Below, in pieces: positions 20,870 to 30,359 of a stretch of DNA of 64,000 bases. The translations under genes were made by a program, and so were the position numbers. Position 1 is the first letter of the stretch. Each line of letters begins with the position of its first letter. The notes beneath the pieces are model-generated. The model ran no database searches, was not told the DNA's origin, and saw only the letters and a list, made by a program, of their open reading frames with translations. Source of the stretch: Dromiciops gliroides (Eukaryota > Chordata > Mammalia > Microbiotheria > Microbiotheriidae); NCBI RefSeq assembly GCF_019393635.1, contig NC_057861.1, positions 545,944,711 through 546,008,710 of the forward strand, read 5' to 3'.

Positions 20870-21480
20870 AGTAATTATCAAAATAGTGATCTGGGAGGAA
20901 TCCCACCTTCTGAACATTTGGTGATTAGAAGACATATAGACTTGTTCACCTAAAACAGACACTACAATGGAGTTCCTCTAGAGTAAACATGTAATGAATG
21001 GAGATGTACCTTTAAATGTACCAGCAGATGGGTAGTTGCCATAGCAACTGAGGAACACCAGGGGGTGAGATGAATTCCTTACATGCATGTAGCCACTCCC
21101 CCCACATTTCTCACCTCCCCAATATTCCCACTTTCCACCTTTCTGCATTGGCTTTATTTCTTCCTAATGAAATGCCCGTGGGGTGAAATAAGGTCCAGTT
21201 CTAAATTGCTGAGAAGGAAAAAGAGGATGAGGAACGCATGCATGAAAAATGACTGAGTAGCCTTTAGAAGATTTTTTTTTGGTTGTCATGGTGATTCCCA
21301 CCTGTTTGTAGGTTTAAGAGAAATGAGACTTCCAAAGAAGACACTGAGTTTTGAATTGTTCCACCCTGTGCAAGTCTTTACCTAAATAGGCAGCCAAGAA
21401 TATTTAGTGACAAGTCACTATACCGAAGGGGGATAGAAAAGAAGTAGAAGTCATGCAACCTATCAATAAATATGAAATAA
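20870..21480. other. Single-copy intergenic sequence
   Basis: Free of recognisable repeats for about 600 bases. It contains the X-box/CTCF-like pair at 21035-21068 and GC-richer blocks to 21250. No coding frame of note. Confidence 0.5.
21000..21250. promoter_or_regulatory. Candidate regulatory element with RFX X-box and CTCF-like motif
   Basis: GTTGCCATAGCAAC at 21035-21048 fits the RFX X-box consensus (GTNRCC, 0-3 bases, RGYAAC) with both half-sites intact. Six bases later, 21055-21068 (ACACCAGGGGGTGA) matches the CTCF core at 11 of 14 positions by my count. The surrounding sequence to about 21250 is single-copy, unlike the SINEs on both sides. The motifs are seen directly; enhancer or insulator function is inferred. 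Confidence 0.45.
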
Positions 21481-21484
21481 TATA

Positions 21485-21695
21485 GTATAGCTGTGCCTGG
21501 AATCAGGAAGACCCAAGTTCAAATCTATCCTCAGACTCTGACTAGCTGTGTGACCCTGGATAAGTCACTTAACCCTGTTTGCCTCAGTTTCTTTGTCAGT
21601 AAAAGGAGTTGGAGAAGGAAATGGCAAACCACTCCAGTATCTCTGCCAAGAAAACTCCCAATGGGGACACAAAGAGAATGAATAAACAACAGCAA
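21485..21695 (+). mobile_element. CORE-type SINE
   Basis: CCAAGTTCAAATCTATCCTCAG, CTAGCTGTGTGACCCTGGATAAG, GGAAATGGCAAACCACTCCAG and AAGAAAACTCCCAATGGGG. Confidence 0.8.
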
Positions 21696-21796
21696 TATTG
21701 CATGTAACTGCTGAGGGGATGCAAAGTGAAGGAACAATCAGAGTATAAGCCAGAAGAGGATGATATCCCAGGCAGGGGAATTGTGCAAATAATAAC

Positions 21797-21866
21797 TATG
21801 TTATTCAGTCATGTCCAACTCTTTGTGATGCCATTTGGGGTTTTCTTGGCAGAGATGCTAGAGGGG
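21797..21866 (-). mobile_element. CORE-type SINE, segment 1 of 3 (interrupted)
   Basis: TTATTCAGTCATGTCCAACTC, TTTGGGGTTTTCTTGGCAGAG. It continues at 22343 after the solo LTR and again at 22681 after a 205-base insertion. Confidence 0.85.
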
Positions 21867-22337
21867 TGTGAGGGAAAAATCCATCCTCTTCTCAATAATT
21901 CTCAGGAACTCAGCAGCGAGGTGACAAAGGCTTTATTTTCTTCTCATGAGAAGGAGGCACCCTAGTGTGCAGCTAGTGGGTGCCCCGAAAGGGGGCTCGC
22001 AGGCCCTGTTTTATACCCTAGTCCCTAACGAGAATGGACCTTCCCCTTTTTCATCACTGGTCGGGGTTACAATCTACGCGCAAAAACTAGCTAATCGGAA
22101 CGCAGTATTCCCACCCCTCTTCCTTGTATGGGCATAACTCAGGAGTGGACCTTATACTTCCTTATATGGACACAACTCTGGAGAGGACCTAATTGAGACC
22201 AGGGCTCCTTGAACCATGTGACCTTGCCAACCTGAGGGGGAGGAGGGGATCTGAGACCTTTGTCCTACAAACAGGTCAGGGGAGTATGACTGACTGTTAT
22301 ATCCACATTGAGAGGAGACAATTACCCATTTCTCACA
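21867..22337 (-). mobile_element. Solo LTR (ERV) with exact 5-bp target duplication
   Basis: 471 bases with perfect terminal inverted hexamers (TGTGAG at the left, CTCACA at the right). AGGGG stands at 21862-21866 and 22338-22342. Minus strand: AATAAA at plus 21932-21937. GC-richer and with more CpG than its surroundings. It inserted into a SINE that resumes without loss. No gag, pol or env sequence. Confidence 0.88.
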
Positions 22338-22342
22338 AGGGG

Positions 22343-22475
22343 TTTGCCATTTCCTTCTCCAGATCATTTTACAGATGAAGAAAGTGAAGCAAATAAGGCT
22401 AAGTGACTTGCCCAGCGTCACACAGCTAGTAAGAGTCTGAGGCTTGATTTGAAGATGAGTCTTTCTGAGGCCAGG
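22343..22475 (-). mobile_element. CORE-type SINE, segment 2 of 3
   Basis: TTTGCCATTTCCTTCTCCAG, GACTTGCCCAGCGTCACACA and GATGAGTCTTTCTGAGGCCAGG, in register with the segment at 21797. Confidence 0.85.
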
Positions 22476-22682
22476 GCATTGCAAAGGAAGAAAAGCAAAG
22501 CTTAATTGCTGAGGGGGAAAGGAGAAGAAAGGGGTCAAAAATCATTCTGAGTGTCTGGGCCTGAGTGTTTACCACACTAGCCTTCAGCAAGTCCCCTCTG
22601 GACCTCTGTTTTCTCACTGATCAAACAGGGGCTTTGCCTAAATCTGGGGCTCTGCATCAGTCCATTATAACACAGTCTAGTC
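22476..22682 (+). repeat. 207-bp duplicated segment, copy A (inserted in a SINE)
   Basis: Read base for base against 25908-26114 I find no difference over 207 positions. Here it splits a SINE: CCAGG before it and TCCAAG after it are adjacent in the SINE. There is no poly(A) tail and no target duplication; TC at 22681-22682 is shared by both copies and by the SINE. Confidence 0.9.
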
Positions 22683-22735
22683 CAAGTTCTTTATAGTGCT
22701 CTCTCTACTGGGCAACCTAGCTGCCTGCTACTGTC
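22681..22735 (-). mobile_element. CORE-type SINE, segment 3 of 3
   Basis: TCCAAGTTCTTTATAGTGCTC..GGGCAACCTAGCTGCC corresponds to the 5' end of the SINE in complement (usual TCCAGCACTCTATCCACTG..CACCTAGCTGCC). Confidence 0.75.
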
Positions 22736-22774
22736 TCTATAAAGAACTTCCCTCACAACCATCCCTGTGTGGTA

Positions 22775-23265
22775 GCACATTACAGTGGAAGGAGTTGGAT
22801 TTGGAGTCAGAGGACCTGAGTGCAAATCCTGACTCTTCTCCATTTACTACCTGAGTAAGTGCATATCAGTGAATGAGTAAGTAGTGAGTGAAAGGATGCC
22901 TCAGTGAATTAATGAGTAGCTTATCTCCTCTTCTCTAACCCTTCCCCCCAAAAGGGAATAGCAGCCGGGTGAGATATTCTCCTTCTTTGGGAACTGTGAG
23001 CTACTAAGAGACTCAGAGCTGAAACTACTCTGGTCCTCCAGAGGTTCTTGTTTAGATTCTAAGGGAAGGCAGCTACTGCAGCAGCAACCTTCTAGACAGT
23101 CCACACCTGCTTCCACCACCTTGGAAGAACCCCATGGAAGGCTTCTACCACTTATGACGTCTATGACTTTGGACAAGTCAGCTAACCAATCTGGGCCTCA
23201 GCTCCCTCATGTGTAAAATGGGAGAATTTGACTAGATGACCTCTAAAGATCTTTCTAGCTCTACA
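22775..23265 (+). mobile_element. MIR SINE in two parts
   Basis: 22775-22860 (TTTGGAGTCAGAGGACCTGAG, CTACCTGAGTAAG) and 23158-23265 (GGACAAGTCAGCTAACC, GGGCCTCAGCTCCCTCATG, GTAAAATGGGAGAAT) are 5' and 3' halves of one MIR, or of two. The sequence between them (22862-23157) is not recognised. Confidence 0.55.
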
Positions 23266-23284
23266 TCAAAGAGCCTATGATTAT

Positions 23285-23450
23285 CATCACCACTTTACAG
23301 GTGAAGACATTTAACCTCAGATAATTTAAGTGACATGTTATAATCACACAACTAATAAAAGGGGAAAAGGGAGTAAAGCCAAGATTTCAGGCCAGGATTC
23401 TGACTCCAGGTCCAATCTTCTTCATACCGTGCCATATGACCTGGCAATGT
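23285..23450 (-). mobile_element. MIR SINE
   Basis: CACTTTACAGGTGAAGACATTTAACC, CACACAACTAATAAAAGGGG, ATTCTGACTCCAGGTCCAATC. Confidence 0.65.
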
Positions 23451-23488
23451 GTAAAGGTGAAAAGGCAAGAACTACACTATCTATTGTT

Positions 23489-23644
23489 TTCTTGTTTTTT
23501 GTTTGTTTTTAGTGAGGCAGTTGGGGTTAAGTGACTCCCCCAGGGTCACACAGCTAGTAAGTGTTAAGTGTCTGAGGCCGGATCTGAACTCAGGTACTCC
23601 TGACTCCAGGGCTGGTGCTCTATCCACTGCACCACCTGCTGCCC
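23489..23644 (-). mobile_element. WSINE1-like SINE with 17-bp target duplication
   Basis: CTACACTATCTATTGTT at 23472-23488 and 23645-23661, exact. The tail in complement is TTTTGTTTGTTTTT. Confidence 0.93.
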
Positions 23645-23661
23645 CTACACTATCTATTGTT

Positions 23662-24250
23662 GAGGCAAATGAATCTAGGCAGAAGCCAACAGCTTTACCC
23701 CTAGGGTTGGCTTCCTTTGCAAAGGGCTAGTTTACAAAATAAATGGGTGACTTCTTTCACTGACATCATCAGCTTCCCCCCTTCCATCAGCTGGGATCAC
23801 CACAGAATTGAATTGTCGGCCACATCCCTGAGACACATCCATTTTGGTGGACACCAATTGAAAGTGACATCCTCAATACAATTCCCCAATTCAGAACAAC
23901 CACCCCCTTCCTCATACAGGTACATAATGTTTCTTTTTTTAAAGGATGGACAAGCCTGAAGCAGCTGAGTGGAAAGCCAAATTCAGAGAACAATTTGCTG
24001 CTCAAAGAAGCCATCACTCATAAGTTCAGTGACCCACCTCAAAGAATCCAACTGGTGCTCAGTGGTGGTATTAAGTGGAGTGTATCATAATAACCTTCTT
24101 ACTATCCCGCCTAGAGGCAGGAATGTGGACTAGATGACCTTGTCAAGTCACCTCTCTTCCAGGCCAAGGACTTAAAGATTTGAGGACTGAAGAATTGCTT
24201 AGAATGCACTAGGCACATCCCATTCCATTTCAATAGTTGAGTGGACTGAG
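23662..24250. other. Single-copy intergenic sequence
   Basis: No repeat family recognised. No coding frame with recognisable content. Confidence 0.4.
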
Positions 24251-24254
24251 CTAA

Positions 24255-24900
24255 AAAGCTTGCCTTTGTCTCTGGCACAGAATATACACTCCCCCCCGCC
24301 AACTGCCATTTTAAACCCCTCCACAATCTGGCTGTCACCTACTTTTTATACTGTTGTTTTTTTCTTTTGTGTGTGTGTGTGTGTTTTAATGCTTTTTCCA
24401 TCCAAGCTAAACCCCATATCCAGACTCCATGCCTTCACACAAGCTGTCATTTTTACTTGGAATTTATTTCTACCTCCCCTCCACCTCTCAAAAATCTTTA
24501 TCTTCTAGGAAGGCTCAAGTGCTGTTTCCTCCAGAAAGCCTTCCCCAATCCTCCCTCCCAGCTGTTGGCACTCTCTTCTTCCCCAAGTCATTTTGTATTT
24601 ACATATCAGTATACAAGCATCCTCAGGTAGAAAGTAAGCTCCTTGAGGGAAGGGATGGGCTTTTTAAAAATTCTCCTTTTTTTTTTTTTTTTTTTTTGGT
24701 GAGGCAATTTGGCTTAAGTGACTTGCCCAGGGTCACACAGCTAGTAAGTGTTAAGTGTCTGAGGCCAGATTTGAACTCAGGTCCTCCTGACTCCAGGGCC
24801 CATGCTCTATCCACTGTGCCACCTAGCTGCCCCCCTTAAATTCTCTTTCTTCCCAGAACCTAGTACAACATCTTTTACCTAATAAATATTTAATAAATAT
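24255..24900 (+). mobile_element. L2 LINE 3' end, split by a SINE
   Basis: CCCCTCCACAATCTGGCTG, CATGCCTTCACACAAGCTGTC, AGAAAGCCTTCCCCAATCC, AGTAAGCTCCTTGAGGGAAGG, then after the SINE CCCAGAACCTAGTACAACATC and AATAAATATTTAATAAATA. One of the longest L2 relics here. It contains a short (GT)n at 24368-24384. Confidence 0.85.
24676..24837 (-). mobile_element. WSINE1-like SINE with short target duplication
   Basis: Poly(T) of 23 at its left. AAATTCTC at 24668-24675 and 24838-24845. Confidence 0.88.
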
Positions 24901-25002
24901 TTGGTTTTTGTTAAAGGAAGGTGAGACAGCCAAGAGAAGATAGCCAAAGCCTTTTCTCTGACAGAATTTTTTAGAGATTTATTTATTAAAAGTGGACTCA
25001 TC

Positions 25003-25473
25003 TGGACTATATTCTTCTCACCAATGCAATGGTACAGAAGAGTTCCAGGGAACTCATGATAGAAGAAGATCTCCAAATCCAAGAAAAAAAAAACTGTGGA
25101 ATATAGATGCTGAATGAACTATACTATTTCTTTTGTTTTTGGTGCTATTTTTTCTATTTTGAGGTTTTTCATCATTGCTCTGATTTTTCTCTTATAACAT
25201 GACTAATGCAGAAATAGGATTAATGTTATTATGTGCACATATATATATATATGTATATATATATAACCTATATCAGATTACCTGCTGTCTAGGGGAGGGG
25301 GAAGGGAGGGGAGGGAGGGAGAAAAATCTGAAATTGGAAAGCCTGTATAAACAAAAGTTGAGAACAAAAGTTTCCCGTTACATGTAACGGGAAAAAAATA
25401 AAATACTTTATTAATTAAAAAAAATAAATACTTAAAAGTCTAAAAAAATAAAATAAAATAAAGAATTTAAAAA
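25003..25473 (+). mobile_element. 5'-truncated L1 with 15-bp target duplication and double tail
   Basis: L1 3' UTR (GAACTCATGATAGAAGAAG, ATAACCTATATCAGATTACC, G-rich block 25292-25320, AATAAAATACTTT) followed by an A-run, a short non-L1 segment and a second A-run. AAAAGTGGACTCATC at 24988-25002 and 25474-25488. The segment 25423-25444 equals 44981-45002 of an LTR. An (AT)n stretch sits at 25240-25265. Confidence 0.9.
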
Positions 25474-25569
25474 AAAAGTGGACTCATCACTTCCAAGCCT
25501 CTGGGCATATGGACAGAGACAAGCATCTCCACCAATTGAACTAAAGAGAACAGCAACCAAATGTCAGGG

Positions 25570-25870
25570 TGGGGGAGAGGAAGGGAGGGATGAGAGAGAG
25601 AAGGGAGAGAAAGAGAGAAATAAAGAGAGGGGAAGAGGGGAGAGAGGGAGGGAAGGAAGGAATAGAGATAAAAGGAGGGGAAAGGAGAGAGAGGGAAGGA
25701 GGGAGAGGGAGTGAAACCTAGAGGTGGGGAGAGACAGAAGGGAAGTGAGAAATAGAGGAGAGAGAAAGAGAGCTAAAGAGAGAGATGGGGAGAGAGGGAA
25801 AGATAAAGTGAGACATAGGGAGGGAGGGAGAGAGGAAAAGAGAGGGAAGAAGGGGGGGGAGGGAGAGTGG
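25570..25870 (+). repeat. Purine-rich GA/GGGA tract
   Basis: About 300 bases made almost only of G and A on the plus strand (GAGAGAGGG, GGAAGGAAGG, AGGGAGGGAG motifs). Long homopurine runs can form triplex DNA. The frames in it are low-complexity. Confidence 0.9.
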
Positions 25871-25907
25871 AAATGCTACTCATTCATTACCACCTGGAGG
25901 ATGAGAA

Positions 25908-26114
25908 GCATTGCAAAGGAAGAAAAGCAAAGCTTAATTGCTGAGGGGGAAAGGAGAAGAAAGGGGTCAAAAATCATTCTGAGTGTCTGGGCCTGAGTGT
26001 TTACCACACTAGCCTTCAGCAAGTCCCCTCTGGACCTCTGTTTTCTCACTGATCAAACAGGGGCTTTGCCTAAATCTGGGGCTCTGCATCAGTCCATTAT
26101 AACACAGTCTAGTC
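25908..26114 (+). repeat. 207-bp duplicated segment, copy B (probable source)
   Basis: Identical by eye to 22476-22682. Here it is not inside a recognised element: a purine tract lies to its left and single-copy DNA to its right, which makes this the likely source copy. Confidence 0.88.
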
Positions 26115-26207
26115 TATTTGTGAGGCACAGACATTCTGGGGGATGGCGAGGAGGTTCCAGGTGTAGGAATATGATTATTGTTTATATTGGCTATCAAGAG
26201 AACTTGT

Positions 26208-26590
26208 TAAATTTTTAGCGTGAGCATTTACATCTTGCCCATTTACAAATTAAGGCTTGATTTTTTGTTTTATTGATTTTCTAGACTTAAGAAGAAAAGG
26301 GGAGGGGTAGCTAGGTGGCACAGTGGATAGAGCACCGGCCCTGGAGTCAGGAGGACCTGAGTTCAATTCCAGCCTCAGACACTTAACACTTACTAGCTGT
26401 GTGATCCTAGGCAAGTCGCTTAACTCCAATTGCCTCACCAAAAAAAAAAAGAAAGAAAGAAAAAAAAAAGAAAAGGGGATGGAAAAAATATGAATAATGC
26501 AGATTAAAATTAAAAATGTGTTGCTTGTACATTTTTTTGAGAGCTGGTTGTTAAACATTTACCAGCACACCCTTTTGGGGGGCACATGTA
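26208..26590 (+). mobile_element. Ancient DNA-transposon-like repeat, split by a SINE (copy 1 of 3)
   Basis: GTTAAATTTTTAGCGTGAGC, GATTTTCTAGACTTAAGAA, then after the SINE ATGCAGATTAAAATTAAAAATG and GCTGGTTGTTAAACATTTACC. Same order as 33885-34137 and, in part, 37683-37775. Confidence 0.65.
26304..26468 (+). mobile_element. WSINE1-like SINE with target-site duplication
   Basis: AGAAAAGGGGA at 26293-26303 and 26469-26479. The tail is A-rich with GAAAGAAAG interruptions. Confidence 0.9.
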
Positions 26591-26792
26591 TTTTCACTAG
26601 GGTTGTAGGTAGGGCAGGAATATACCACTCTGACTCCCTCCCTCTATGTGAAATATGGGAAGGGAGCCATTGAAGCATGTTTCATTCCCACACTGCTCCT
26701 CATATGAAATGCGTACTGTTCACCCCACCCCATTTGACTACCTGATCCTCAACATACCTTATCTTTACTCCTGAACTACTTTTTTACCCCCT

Positions 26793-26910
26793 TTTGGAGG
26801 GAATCAGGGTTTAAGTGGCTTGCCCAAAGTCACACAGCTAATAAGTGTCTGAAGCCAAATTTGAACTCAGGTCCTCCTGACTCCAGGACCGGTGGTCCAA
26901 CCACTGCACC
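26793..26910 (-). mobile_element. Older WSINE1-like SINE, minus strand
   Basis: GGGTTTAAGTGGCTTGCCC, CACACAGCTAATAAGTGTCTG and TTTGAACTCAGGTCCTCCTGAC, with several substitutions and no visible target duplication. Confidence 0.75.
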
Positions 26911-27099
26911 ATATCTGAACTACTTTTCTTACTACATGGGGTGACTAGAAAGTAACTCCTCTCCACAAAAGTTCAGGGATCCCTGAACTAAATGGGTTCC
27001 AAAGTTCCTTAATGGTTCTATGATTCCATTTAACAAATTTGTGTATCATGCTTCTTTTTGACCTTCTCCTCCTATTTAGGAGCAAGTGTTAGTACCAGA

Positions 27100-27300
27100 A
27101 CCAAAGCAGAGTCAAGCTGCTCCTTAGAATGTTTTTAAATGCAAAAAAATATAATACATAGGACTAACCAATTATATGGAAATAATTATACACACACATA
27201 CACATATATCTATATATATACATATATAAATCATAGACCCCATGTAACTCTTGGTTAGATGACCTCTAACATCCCATCTATCTGTAAATTTTATGACCTT
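27100..27300 (+). mobile_element. hAT-type relic and MIR end
   Basis: 27140-27240 resembles the right half of the element at 6114 (AATACATAGGACTAACCAATTA, then AT/CA microsatellite, then ATAGACCCCATGTAACTC). 27255-27300 is a MIR 3' end (TTAGATGACCTCTAACATCC). Confidence 0.5.
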
Positions 27301-27356
27301 GTGATCCAACATTTTTTTTTATGCACTCAGTACTTTAAGGCACAAAACCCTACAAA

Positions 27357-27539
27357 GGGGGACAGCTAGGTGGTGCTGCAGTGGATAAAGCACTGGCCCT
27401 GGATTCAGGAGGACTGAGTTCAAATCCGGCCTCAGACCCTTGACACTTACTAGCTGTGTGACCCTTGACAAGTCACTTAACCCTCATTGCACAGCAAAAA
27501 CAAAACAAACAAACAAACAAAAAACAAGCAAACAAAGAA
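27357..27539 (+). mobile_element. WSINE1-like SINE with target-site duplication
   Basis: AAAACCCTACAAA at 27344-27356 and 27540-27552. The tail has become (CAAA)n. Confidence 0.92.
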
Positions 27540-27559
27540 AAAACCCTACAAAAACAATT

Positions 27560-28900
27560 AATTTGGGGGCATTGACAACTAGACAGAAGTGTCATACATG
27601 AATCTGCTAACTGTTCTTGCATCACCTTGGCTATTAGCCAGACCTTGACTACCCACTTTGTCTCTCCAGCAAACTCTTAGACAGCACAGACCAAGCCTAA
27701 GCAAATTTTGAAAACCCATAATGACTAGGGATATAGTCAGACATCTTGTGGATGCTTAATGATGGTCATGCCTTGCTTCCACATAGGGCCTGCTGCTCAT
27801 TTTCTGACTTAGACCATCCATATGCAATACAGTGATGAGAAGAACTAATGCTCTTTTGGTAGGGAAATATTTAGCCTAAAGCTATCTAGAAAAATGAATA
27901 TCATTTCTTTTCCTCCTCCAAATTGCAAGGACTTTGCAGCTGTTTTTCTGGAAAGCAACAAAGACAAAACACAGTAAGCCTTCTACTAAAGGAGAGACAC
28001 TGGTCTGGCTGCCATAACACCCACTCCAGCTCATTCCATTATTAGTCCTGCTCTAGAGAGCTCTACTCCTCTGCGGCAAAACCATTTCCCCTGGTGAAAT
28101 TGATCAGTTTGGCTTAACTTGTTTCTTATCTCTCCCTGACTCTTTTTGCCACACTGCAGTGCTGAGGACCGCAGGAGGGAAATCTGTGGGATCTGTGCAA
28201 GGAGACAGTCAGAAAGCCACAGCCGCTGCCTGTAAAATAAATTGCATTTAATCACTGCAATTCTAATCTCATCTGTGACCTGCTCTCTCTCCCCTGCCTT
28301 GCTCCTCCTTCCCTCTCCTCCCCCAGGCAACTGTCAACTCTGTCTGGGAGAGAAAGTTCTGACTGGCCAGGAGGTGGGAGAGTAGGGAGTGGGGATTCTT
28401 AAAACCAGGGATTACCTGACCAAAATTGCATGATTAGTAAATGTTTATCACTTGTTTAACACTCCAGTTAGGTCCTGTCTACAGGGAGTGAGGAATGTAC
28501 AATCCTCTGCCTTCAAGAAACTTACCACTGAAAAATCGCAGCCAAGAAACAGAGTTGAGTAAATGCCAACCTTGGTTAATGTCAACAAAAGGAAAAAAAA
28601 ATTCACCAAAAAAGGACATTCTGTCATAAAGATGGGCAAGGGAGCTACATTCTCCCCAGCTGATTAACTCTCAGGTCTAAGGTGAATTGAGAGCCTCTAT
28701 CCCTGGTGCAGGGAATCTTTGGATCATTGGATAAGTAAAAACGATGCCACACAGGAAAGGTATTGTGATTGGCTGAAAGAATCAGACACAACTTGGGCCT
28801 ATGTATAAAGCAGCCACTTCAAAGTCAAGAAATCCAGTGGCAAGTCAGTCTGGGCTGAGGGCAGGGAAGAGGGCATAGGCAAGCCTCTGGGAGGGCTACT
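27560..28900. other. Single-copy intergenic sequence
   Basis: No repeat recognised over more than a kilobase, the longest such stretch in the left half. It includes the candidate element at 27900-28400. No coding frame with recognisable content. Confidence 0.5.
27900..28400. promoter_or_regulatory. Candidate conserved non-coding element
   Basis: A 500-base repeat-free stretch with balanced composition. It carries AATTGCATTTAAT at about 28230-28241 (POU/homeodomain-like), an E-box CATCTG at 28270-28275 and a pyrimidine-rich end. Its texture differs from the decayed repeats around it. Conservation cannot be tested here, so this is a candidate only. Confidence 0.35.
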
Positions 28901-28914
28901 TATTTGAAGGAAGA

Positions 28915-29395
28915 AAGAACTGTCTCTCTCTCTCCATCATTTTATGACTCTCTCTCTATGTCTCTGTTTCCCTGTTTCCTCTTTCTCTCCCTCTTTCTCA
29001 GTTCTGTCACTTTCAGTGTCTTTCTTTCTTCTCATCTCTTATTTCTGTCTCAGTTTCTCTTTATCTCTCTCTATCTGTTTCTGACAGTATCTCTGTGTCT
29101 CACTTGTCTCCCATCTGTTTCTGTCTTTCTCTCTGTCTCTGTCTGTCTTTATCTCTCTTTCTCTCTGTGTCTATCTCTGTGTCTCTCAGTGATTCTGTGT
29201 CTCTCTTGTCTCCCCCATCTCTGTTTCTTTTTCTGTGGTTCAGCCTGTCTTTGTCTCTATCTCTCTGTCTTTCTGTCTGTCTCTGTTTTGGTGTGTGTGT
29301 CCATCTTTCTTTTTCTCTTTCTCTCTTTTCTCCTCTCTTCCTTTTTGTCTCTGTCTCTGTCCCTGTCTCTGTCTCTCTCCTCCCATATCCCAATT
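28915..29395 (+). repeat. Pyrimidine-rich (TCTC/TCTG) tract
   Basis: About 480 bases of degenerate TCTCTCTG, TTTCTGTCTC units with almost no A. The long frames through it encode Ser/Leu/Cys or, on the other strand, Arg/Glu/Asp strings and are not genes. Confidence 0.92.
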
Positions 29396-29399
29396 TCTC

Positions 29400-29710
29400 C
29401 ACAACCTCAGACAACCACTTGAATTTTGAAGATGCTAAGATGCCATTGACTGGTCCAACTGGTGACTAAAGGGAATATCAGTGTCCAGTGGAACTGGTTA
29501 ACAGTAGCCCCAGGAGTAGAGGGATAAATGAGAAGCATCCTTGAGATAAATTTGCCCAGGCAGCAAATTTGTAAAGCACTTTACAGTCTGGAGAGATTTT
29601 AGAGTAGCAGCAGATCATTGTACCCAGCAGAGATGCTATATCCTTCAAAGAACCAGCCCAGCAAAGCAACTAGTCTATCACTGGCCTCACACATGGAACT
29701 AAATTTCATT
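29400..29710. other. Intergenic sequence
   Basis: Only a short MIR-like stretch (CAAATTTGTAAAGCACTTTAC near 29565) is recognised. Confidence 0.4.
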
Positions 29711-29726
29711 AAGAATCTACAAAGAG

Positions 29727-29867
29727 GGGCAGCTAAATGGTGCAGTGGATAAAGCACCAGCCCTGGATTCAGGAGGACCTGAGTTCAAATCCGGCCTCAG
29801 ACACTTAAGACTTACTAGCTGTGTGACCCTGGGCAAGTCACTTAACCCCAATTGCTTCACATACAAA
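29727..29867 (+). mobile_element. WSINE1-like SINE with 16-bp target duplication
   Basis: AAGAATCTACAAAGAG at 29711-29726 and 29868-29883, exact. Confidence 0.94.
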
Positions 29868-29889
29868 AAGAATCTACAAAGAGATAGCA

Positions 29890-30355
29890 TCAGCAAATTA
29901 GGGAAACATGGAATAGTTTACCTATCAGATCTATGGATAAGGGAATAATTTATGACTAAACAAAATATAGAGTATTATGGGATATGAAATGGATAATTTT
30001 GACTATATTAAATTAAAAGGGCTTTGCACAAACAAAACCAATGCAGCTAAGATTAGAAGGAAAGCAAAAAGTTAGGGAAAATTTTACAGCAAGTTTCTCT
30101 GATAAAAGTCTCATTTCTCAAAGATATAGAGAACTGAGTAAAATTTATAAAAATGCAAGTCATTCCCCAATTGATAAATGGTCAAAGGATATGAAGAGGC
30201 AGTTTTCAGAAGAAGAAATCAAAACTATCTGTAGCCAAATGGCAAAAAAAATGCTATAAATCATTATTGATTAGAGAAATACAAATTAAAACAACTCTGA
30301 GGTACCACCTCATACCTATCAGATTGATCAATATGACAGAGAAGGAAAATGACAA
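29890..30355 (+). mobile_element. L1 ORF2 fragment
   Basis: TTTGCACAAACAAAACCAATGC, GTCTCATTTCTCAAAGATATAG, GGTCAAAGGATATGAAGAGGCAG and GAGGTACCACCTCATACCTATC match, in the same order, the L1 ORF2 piece at 35345-35700. Frames are broken. The 3' part is missing. Confidence 0.85.
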
Positions 30356-30359
30356 ATGT

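Noticed and set aside
28904..29469. Long frames of 104-172 codons on both strands
   Set aside because: Translations of a pyrimidine-rich simple repeat (Ser/Leu/Cys or Arg/Glu/Asp strings).
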